A program made the translations under genes and the position numbers. 8,250 bases of DNA from Dehalococcoidia bacterium (GTDB taxonomy: Bacteria; Chloroflexota; Dehalococcoidia; Dehalococcoidales; BS750m-G39): assembly GCA_004375675.1 (NCBI GenBank), contig SOKR01000077.1, forward strand, positions 1 through 8,250, read 5' to 3'. Shown here one piece after another: positions 3,646 to 8,250 of the stretch. Each line of letters starts with the position of its first letter. Positions within the stretch are counted from its first letter, which is position 1. Below the pieces are notes generated by a model. It was not told the DNA's origin. It searched no databases and saw only the letters and a program-made list of their open reading frames with translations.

Positions 3646-5244
3646 CTAGTGGGACGCCACCGAGACCTCGTTGAGCATGGCGAACCCCAGCGGGTTCAAT
3701 TGAAAGCCGCTGACGTAGGGCTTGACCAGTATATAGTTCACCCCGAAAGACAGCGGGAGACAGACGGCGTCATCCACCAGCATCTGCTCGGCTTGCTGGT
3801 AGAGCGCCAGGCTCAAGTCCTGGTTCGGCTCCGCGGCCGCCGCCTCCAGCAAAGCGTCGAAATCGGGGTTGCTGTAGCCGCTGTAGTTATTCTCGACACC
3901 GCTGCTGAACAAAATCTCCAGGAAGTCCTGCGGGTGCGGGTAGTCGGCAATCCAGCCTATATAGTACATCTCGTCCTTCTCTTCCTTGAGGTTATAAAGG
4001 AATACCCCCGGGTCAAGCTGCCTCACCGTAACCTCCACCCCCAGGTTTTCCCGCCACTGATAGACGAGCGCCTCCACCTCCGACGAAATCAATCCCCCCC
4101 ACCCCGCCGTGGTCAGGGTAATCGGCGGCAGGTTGGAAACATCGCCGTAGCTGGATTGAGCAATCAGCGCCCTGGCCTCCTCGACATCGTAGCCCAGCCC
4201 CACCAGCTCGTCGTTATAGCCGGGTATGCCCGGCGGCAGGATGCCGTAGGCGGGCTGCATTATGCCGGCGAATACCAGCGAAATCAGCTTTTCCTTATCG
4301 ATAGCCAGCGAGAAGGCGCGGCGGATATTGACGTCGTCGAAGGGCGGCTCTTCGGTGTTAAAACCGGTATAATAAAAACTCAATTCGGGCGTTACGGACA
4401 GCTCGTCGTAGAAAGGCCCGTCCTCATCGGTCGCCCTGGCCGTATAGGCGGTGCCGACGCCGGTGACGTCAATCTCGCCCAGCTCGTACATGTTCATGGG
4501 CACCCCACCCCAGAGCTGAAAGACGACGTGGTCCAGCTGGGCCATTTCCCCGTAGTAAAGCTCGTTCCTGCCCAGCGTTAATACCTGTTCTTCGTCCCAC
4601 TGGTCGAGCCTGAAAGGCCCCGTGCCGTTGGGCTCATGCCACCACCCCGCCCCCGACTCCACGTCGGCCCGGTCGACGACAAAGGCGGTGGTATAGGTCA
4701 GCTTGGAAAGGAAATAGGCCTTCGGCGAGTCGATGGTTACTTCGATGATAAAATCGCCGAGCACCCTTACCCCGCTCATATCGGTGCTGGCGCCGGATAG
4801 TATATCCTCAGCGCCGACAATATCGCCCAGATAGGTGGCGGCGGTCTGCGAGCCGGTTTCAGGCAGGCAGGCTCGCTCAAAGGAATATTTAAAGTCCCCG
4901 GCGGTGACCTGTCTTCCGTCGTGGAAAAAGGCGTCCTCCCTTAGGTAAAAGGTATAGGTCGTCCCGTCCGGGCTCAGCTCCCACCACTGAGCGATGTCGG
5001 GCACCGGTTCCAGGTTATCGTCCAGCCGCACCAGCCCGCTGAAAATCTGCACGATATACTGGTGGGAGGTCGAATCGCCGCAGAGCGCGGGGTCGAGCGT
5101 CCAGGGGTCGATGCCGAAGAGGGTCAGCACCCCCGTCCCATCGGGGGGTGGGGGCGGGATATCCCCATCGCCGTTCGGGCAGCCGCCGATAAGCAGGCTA
5201 GCTAATACTATCAGCGAAAGCAGTATGTATAAGCTCTTTTTCAT
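3646..5244 (-). CDS. ABC transporter substrate-binding lipoprotein, oligopeptide type (SBP_bac_5)
   Basis: The 532 residues match the size of the OppA/DppA family. The N-terminus has KK, a hydrophobic stretch and a lipobox I-G-G-C22, so it should be lipid-anchored outside the membrane. A proline-rich linker (DIPPPPPDGTG, about 28-38) follows. Family landmarks are WTLDPAL, LVRLDDNLEPVPDIAQWW, SPDGTTYTFYLREDAFFHDG, FKYSFERA, NGTGPFRL, DDVNIRRAFSLAIDKEKL and WIADYPHPQDFL. Peptide is the default ligand, but members also bind nickel, sugars or antibiotics, so specificity is open. No permease or ATPase gene is adjacent, so it is an orphan binding protein here. It starts 3 bp after the gamma-glutamylcyclotransferase-like stop and is followed after 16 bp by the acyl-CoA ligase, which strongly suggests one transcript. 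Confidence 0.94.
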   Translation of the reverse strand: MKKSLYILLSLIVLASLLIGGCPNGDGDIPPPPPDGTGVLTLFGIDPWTLDPALCGDSTSHQYIVQIFSGLVRLDDNLEPVPDIAQWWELSPDGTTYTFYLREDAFFHDGRQVTAGDFKYSFERACLPETGSQTAATYLGDIVGAEDILSGASTDMSGVRVLGDFIIEVTIDSPKAYFLSKLTYTTAFVVDRADVESGAGWWHEPNGTGPFRLDQWDEEQVLTLGRNELYYGEMAQLDHVVFQLWGGVPMNMYELGEIDVTGVGTAYTARATDEDGPFYDELSVTPELSFYYTGFNTEEPPFDDVNIRRAFSLAIDKEKLISLVFAGIMQPAYGILPPGIPGYNDELVGLGYDVEEARALIAQSSYGDVSNLPPITLTTAGWGGLISSEVEALVYQWRENLGVEVTVRQLDPGVFLYNLKEEKDEMYYIGWIADYPHPQDFLEILFSSGVENNYSGYSNPDFDALLEAAAAEPNQDLSLALYQQAEQMLVDDAVCLPLSFGVNYILVKPYVSGFQLNPLGFAMLNEVSVASH

Positions 5245-5247
5245 AAA

Positions 5248-5649
5248 CTAAAGAATCCCCCAGTCACGGCAGCCCTGCTCGATAACCGCTAAATACTCTT
5301 TTGACGGCGGCGTCGGCTCGGCTCTGCCCGCCCGTATATAGCTCACCGCGTCTATACGCCGTCCTAAGTCGTCGTTTAAGATAACGTTGAGGCGGTTGTA
5401 GGTGGCGGGGCAATCTTCGTATCTGTCCAGTTTTTTCATATCCTCATCCGGGAGCTCGTAAACAGCCCCGATTACCTTCTCCCCCCGGAAGGGCTGGATA
5501 TTAGCGTAGCCGCCCCGCCATTTCCGCGACCAGCCCACGAAGACCAGGCGATAGTGGCTTAAGGTCACCACCGAAACCGGCTTGGCGTTCGGGCAGCGCT
5601 CCTGCATCTGCTTTTTATTCAGGTTGGAGGCGTAAGCGAAGTAATACAT
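5248..5649 (-). CDS. Gamma-glutamylcyclotransferase-like (AIG2/GGCT fold) protein
   Basis: This 133-residue cytosolic protein has the GGCT signature: an N-terminal FAYASNLN (4-11; usually YGSN in relatives), W-R-G-G-YANI (44-51), GAVYELPDEDMKKLDRYED (61-79) and PATYNR (81-86). E78 aligns with the proposed catalytic Glu of the family. Members release 5-oxoproline from gamma-glutamyl amino acids or glutathione, but many bacterial homologues have unknown substrates. YIRAG and YLAVIEQGCRDWGI near the end fit the family C-terminus. The ATG lies 47 bp after the RidA-like stop, behind a purine-rich AGAGAAG that is a modest ribosome site. The stop is 3 bp before the lipoprotein ATG. A link to amino-acid or peptide turnover with the neighbouring peptide-binding protein is plausible but inferred. 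Confidence 0.87.
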   Translation of the reverse strand: MYYFAYASNLNKKQMQERCPNAKPVSVVTLSHYRLVFVGWSRKWRGGYANIQPFRGEKVIGAVYELPDEDMKKLDRYEDCPATYNRLNVILNDDLGRRIDAVSYIRAGRAEPTPPSKEYLAVIEQGCRDWGIL

Positions 5650-5696
5650 CGAACACTTCTCTGGTTAAAGGTTATTCTCTCCCCGCCAGCTTGCGC

Positions 5697-6188
5697 TCAG
5701 TCGGAATCAAATCTAAATGCCTCACCAGGCACTTTATACGGCTTGCCGTAATTTACACCCTTTTTTTCCTTGCCGTCAATTATCACCTGGTCCTCGCCGA
5801 CAACAGCTACGGCCTCACACTCGACCAAGATGTGAGGATGCCACAGTTGGACGATTTCAACAGCAGTCATCGTCGGAACGTGGTCTCCAAAGTATTTCTC
5901 AAAGGCGGGCCCCATAAGCCGCAAGTCCCACAGATGTCGGCAGAAGAAGTTTAATTTAACCACATCCTGCATGGTAGCATCGGCCACTTCCAGCACGTCC
6001 TTTATATTCTGAAATACCATTTCAATCTGACCGAGAAAATCGCGCTTATGGCATATCCGGTATTCCTTATCCCTGGCTACCTGTCCGGAAACATAAATGG
6101 TATTGCCCACCTTAATAGCATGAGAATAGGTCATCCCTTTTCTCATTGGGGGCAGTTTATCCGATAAAATTAGCTTTTTTTTGCCCAC
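5697..6188 (-). CDS. RidA family (YjgF/YER057c/UK114) protein, atypical active site
   Basis: The 163-residue frame carries the RidA core: YSHAIKVGNTIYVSGQVA (21-38), FQNIKDVLEVADATMQDVVKLNFF (59-82), FEKYFGDHVPTMTAVEI (96-112) and LVECEAVAVV (121-130). Classical RidA proteins hydrolyse reactive enamine/imine intermediates using an Arg in a P-A-R-T/S motif. Here that motif reads P105-T-M107-T, so the Arg is replaced by Met and canonical deaminase activity is doubtful. It also has a C-terminal extension of about 30 residues. The start is GTG at 6188, selected by AGGAGGT (6194-6200, minus strand), 5 bases upstream. The gene is AT-richer than its neighbours, which may reflect transfer. A 77-bp gap separates it from radC and contains a TTTAAT sequence that could be a weak -10 box, so it may head the downstream operon. 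Confidence 0.88.
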   Translation of the reverse strand: MGKKKLILSDKLPPMRKGMTYSHAIKVGNTIYVSGQVARDKEYRICHKRDFLGQIEMVFQNIKDVLEVADATMQDVVKLNFFCRHLWDLRLMGPAFEKYFGDHVPTMTAVEIVQLWHPHILVECEAVAVVGEDQVIIDGKEKKGVNYGKPYKVPGEAFRFDSD

Positions 6189-6265
6189 TGTTTACCTCCT
6201 GGAAATTAAATTTTTTGCATTGTTCGGCTAAGTTAGCTGGTCTTCTTACATAACCACCGCCTTCC

Positions 6266-6955
6266 CTAAAAAAGCCCCTTCCGCTTCAGGCTAAAAAACT
6301 TCTTATCGCCGATGATGATATGGTCCAGCACCTCTATGCCCACCAGCTCCCCCGCCTCGGCCAACCTCTTGGTCAGCTTTATGTCATCAGGCGAGGCTTC
6401 GGCGTCGCCCGAAGGGTGGTTATGGGCAAAGATAACGGCGGCGGCGCTGGCTGATATCGCCTCCTTGAACACTTCTCTGGGGTGAACGATACTGGAATCG
6501 AGGCTGCCGACGGAAATCTCGGCCACCTTTATCAGTTGATTTCGCGTGTCCAGCAAAAGCGCCAGGAAATGCTCCTTCTTTTTGCCCCGCAGCCTTCCCC
6601 CCACCACCCCGGTCACATCTTCCGGCGTCTTGACCACCGTCTTATCTCCGGTCTGGGTATAGCCGTCAAGACGGCTGGCCAGCTCGAAGGCGGCTTTAAT
6701 CTGGGCCGCCTTGGCGATGCCGATGCCGCGCACTTGAGATAATTCCTCCACCGAGGCTTCGGCGATGCCCTTCAGGTTCTCGAACCTGGATAAGAGCCTC
6801 TGGGCGGTCACCATAACCGACTCGCCCGAAACCCCCCGCCCCAGTATCACCGCCAGTATCTCCTGCGCCGAAAGGGCTTCCGCCCCCAGCTTCTGCAGCC
6901 TCTCTCTGGGCCTCTCGGAGACGGGCAAATCGTGTATGGTAAAAGACTTGCTCAT
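6266..6955 (-). CDS. radC: RadC-family JAMM/MPN+ domain protein
   Basis: The 229-residue protein is full length for the family. The N-terminus has LPVSERPRERL (10-20) and the E-I-L-A-V-I-L-G-x-G segment (32-41). A helix-hairpin-helix DNA-binding motif follows (VRGIGIAKAAQIKAAF, 75-90), and then the metalloprotease-like domain from about 108. The JAMM zinc motif is intact: H178-x-H180, seven residues, S188, D191 within HNHPSGDAEASPDD, plus HPREVFKEAI upstream. The biochemical role of RadC is unsettled; the old repair assignment is weak, though DNA-related functions are likely. GGAGTAGG precedes the ATG by a few bases. The gene begins 18 bp after the peptidase stop, consistent with a prfB-peptidase-radC transcript. 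Its stop is 77 bp before the RidA-like gene. Confidence 0.95.
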   Translation of the reverse strand: MSKSFTIHDLPVSERPRERLQKLGAEALSAQEILAVILGRGVSGESVMVTAQRLLSRFENLKGIAEASVEELSQVRGIGIAKAAQIKAAFELASRLDGYTQTGDKTVVKTPEDVTGVVGGRLRGKKKEHFLALLLDTRNQLIKVAEISVGSLDSSIVHPREVFKEAISASAAAVIFAHNHPSGDAEASPDDIKLTKRLAEAGELVGIEVLDHIIIGDKKFFSLKRKGLF

Positions 6956-6973
6956 CGGCCTACTCCGCAGCCG

Positions 6974-8074
6974 TTAGTATTGCTGACTGACATAGTCCCG
7001 CCAAAGGTTGTCCAATGTATCCATGTCGAAACCGTAAACCGCCTCCAGGGCGGCGTCGTAACCGCTGCCTTCCTTAAAGGTATTCAATAAGTCGAGCATA
7101 TTACCCTGCCCGTAACTGCCGACAAGGTATTCCACCAGGCTATAGCTCTGGGCGTAACCGAGAGTGGCGACACCGGAATAAGCGGAAAAGGGGCTGCAAA
7201 GGCTCTGCACCGAGATAAGGCTATCGTCATCTATCGCCCCCTCCAGGTAGGAAACGAACTCAGATTGCAGCTCGCCCTCGGCGTACATGGCCAGCCCCTC
7301 CTCCAGCCAGGTGGGCAGCTCGTTATAGGGGTTAAGCGTAATCTGGTCGACGACCAGGTGCGCCAGCTCGTGAGCAATCGCCCTCTTGCCCCAGCTTATG
7401 CTGGTGGGAGCGATGCCGATAGCGATAATGCCGTGCCGCGTATAGGCCACCCCACCCGTCCACTCCTGGGGGTAAATCATCGCCCCCTGCAGGTCTGAGG
7501 AATTGGCGTAGATATAAAACTGGGCCGGCTTCTCCAGCTCGGCGCCCGTATCCGCGGAAAGCCGCGCCAGCGCAGCTTGAGCGGCATCCATCAGCTCGTT
7601 GATAAAGTCTTCGTCGTCCTGGTAGCAGTAGAGCGTTATCTGCCCCTCGGTCAGGCTGGTCCATTCATAGCGGGTGTCGTCGAAGCGGACGCGCGTCGGC
7701 TCCGTCTCGAGCCAACCGCCGCCGGCGTCGGTTATCTTCCACCAGTACTCCAGGCTGGAACCGGGCGGCAACCCGCCCACCATCACCATCTCCAGGCGGA
7801 AGCTGACGTCGACGGTAGTATCGGGGACAAAGTCCACCACGACCTCGGTGAAGATATCGGCGAAGCTGGTGCGGTCAATAGTATAGCAGAGCCGGATGTC
7901 GGTGATATCGAAATTGCTCCGCGCCGAGAGGTTAAAGTTAAGCCGCATGGGAAAGTCGGCTTCGGCACTGCTGTCGAGCACGGTAAGCTCGCCCTGAGCC
8001 TGAGCGACAGCGGGGCTCAACACCGCCAGCGTCAGGCAGACTATTAAAGCTACCAGCGCAAATCTCTTTGTCAT
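6974..8074 (-). CDS. Secreted zinc metallopeptidase, peptidase-MA/gluzincin-like
   Basis: This 366-residue protein has an N-terminal signal peptide (TKRF, hydrophobic 6-20, likely cleavage after AQA at about 26) and no later membrane segment or cell-wall anchor, so it is probably exported. Residues about 30-140 form an uncharacterised beta-rich region (FDITDIRLCYTI, SLEYWWKITDAGG). The catalytic core is IAHELAHLVVDQ with HExxH at 235-239, followed by LPTWLEEGLAMYAEG, where E259, 20 residues on, is the expected third zinc ligand. This W-L-x-E-G-x-A-x-Y arrangement is typical of peptidase-MA-like gluzincins. The substrate is unknown. Its ATG overlaps the prfB TGA (ATGA, 8071-8074), so the two are translationally coupled. 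The last part (SLVEYLVGSYGQGNMLDLLNTF) fits the helical C-terminal subdomain. Confidence 0.9.
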   Translation of the reverse strand: MTKRFALVALIVCLTLAVLSPAVAQAQGELTVLDSSAEADFPMRLNFNLSARSNFDITDIRLCYTIDRTSFADIFTEVVVDFVPDTTVDVSFRLEMVMVGGLPPGSSLEYWWKITDAGGGWLETEPTRVRFDDTRYEWTSLTEGQITLYCYQDDEDFINELMDAAQAALARLSADTGAELEKPAQFYIYANSSDLQGAMIYPQEWTGGVAYTRHGIIAIGIAPTSISWGKRAIAHELAHLVVDQITLNPYNELPTWLEEGLAMYAEGELQSEFVSYLEGAIDDDSLISVQSLCSPFSAYSGVATLGYAQSYSLVEYLVGSYGQGNMLDLLNTFKEGSGYDAALEAVYGFDMDTLDNLWRDYVSQQY

Positions 8075-8250
8075 CCTTCTTCACCCAGTATAGACCGCAG
8101 GTAAGCGGAAATAAAGCCGTCCAGCTCCCCGTCGAGCACGGCTTCGGTGTCGCTGCTCTGGTAGTCGGTGCGGTGGTCTTTGACCATCTTATAGGGATGG
8201 AGGACGTAGCTCCGTATCTGGTTGCCCCACCCCGCCGCAATCCGCTTCCC
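8071..8250 (-). CDS. prfB: Peptide chain release factor 2, C-terminal 59 residues only
   Basis: An open minus-strand frame enters from the right edge and ends at TGA 8073-8071. Its 59 residues include WGNQIRSYVLHPYKMVKDHR, then TEAVLDGELDGFISAYL. This is the characteristic C-terminus of RF2 (QIRSYV, then PY-x-MVKD-x-RT, then VLDG-x-(L/I)D-x-F), rather than RF1. RF2 recognises UGA and UAA stop codons and releases the peptide at the ribosome. The GGQ motif, the stop-recognition motif and any programmed frameshift site lie outside the window. The stop overlaps the ATG of the secreted peptidase by 4 bases, making an operon likely. A competing 100-residue frame over 7938-8240 is a shadow with low-complexity composition. 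Confidence 0.93.
   Translation of the reverse strand, partial: GKRIAAGWGNQIRSYVLHPYKMVKDHRTDYQSSDTEAVLDGELDGFISAYLRSILGEEG

Noticed and set aside
3649..4581. Long 310-residue plus-strand reading frame opposite the peptide-binding lipoprotein gene
   Set aside because: It is the antisense of a well-supported SBP_bac_5 gene. The composition (R, H, Q, V-rich) is typical of GC-rich antisense frames, and there is no ribosome site or recognisable domain.
5143..5158. G-rich run (G6-T-G5-C-G3) that might form a G-quadruplex
   Set aside because: It is the complement of proline codons in the lipoprotein's Pro-rich linker, so the coding constraint explains it. Only three separated runs are present.
7938..8240. 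100-residue minus-strand frame overlapping the prfB 3' end and the peptidase start
   Set aside because: It is out of frame with the clear RF2 C-terminus (8071-8250) and the peptidase. Its sequence is low complexity and has no family features.

Overview
The window looks like chromosomal DNA of an anaerobic, metabolically versatile bacterium, most likely a Chloroflexota (Dehalococcoidia-like) genome. This is an inference from an ADP-forming acyl-CoA synthetase alpha subunit, a Pro-linker peptide-binding lipoprotein, a peptidase-MA gene behind prfB, and GC-rich coding DNA broken by short hairpin repeats. No marker in view fixes the taxon.

Region 1 (1 to about 1350) is visibly AT-richer than the rest and looks accessory. 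The left edge carries a partial minus-strand gene resembling small BECR-type (RelE/barnase/EndoU-like) nucleases. Divergent from it are two plus-strand small genes: an unrecognised 113-residue helical protein and a 90-residue staphylococcal-nuclease-like protein. The two proteins are unrelated, but their upstream 83 bp are copies of one sequence (72 of 83 identical, no gaps). That sequence includes a TATAAT box, the Shine-Dalgarno site, the start codon and a conserved bulged palindrome. Their 3' flanks also share short blocks. This cassette-like 'same expression frame, different gene' layout is the most unusual thing here. A hairpin-rich intergenic strip (about 1238-1343) separates it from region 2.

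Region 2 (1352-8250) is GC-rich, and every protein gene is on the minus strand. In transcription order they are: prfB (3' end only), a secreted HELAH metallopeptidase (start overlaps the prfB stop), radC, a RidA-family gene (GTG start, AT-richer, active-site Arg missing), a gamma-glutamylcyclotransferase-like gene, an oligopeptide-binding lipoprotein, an ADP-forming acyl-CoA synthetase alpha subunit, and an SDR oxidoreductase. RidA to synthetase could be one operon (gaps of 47, 3 and 16 bp). It loosely fits peptide or amino-acid uptake and breakdown with ATP recovery from acyl-CoA, but that is inference.

A tRNA-Ser(UGA) gene with its own good sigma70-type promoter is on the plus strand between the synthetase and SDR genes. 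The synthetase reading frame has no stop of its own and runs antisense through most of the tRNA, ending in its D-loop, so about 23 C-terminal residues are antisense-tRNA sequence.
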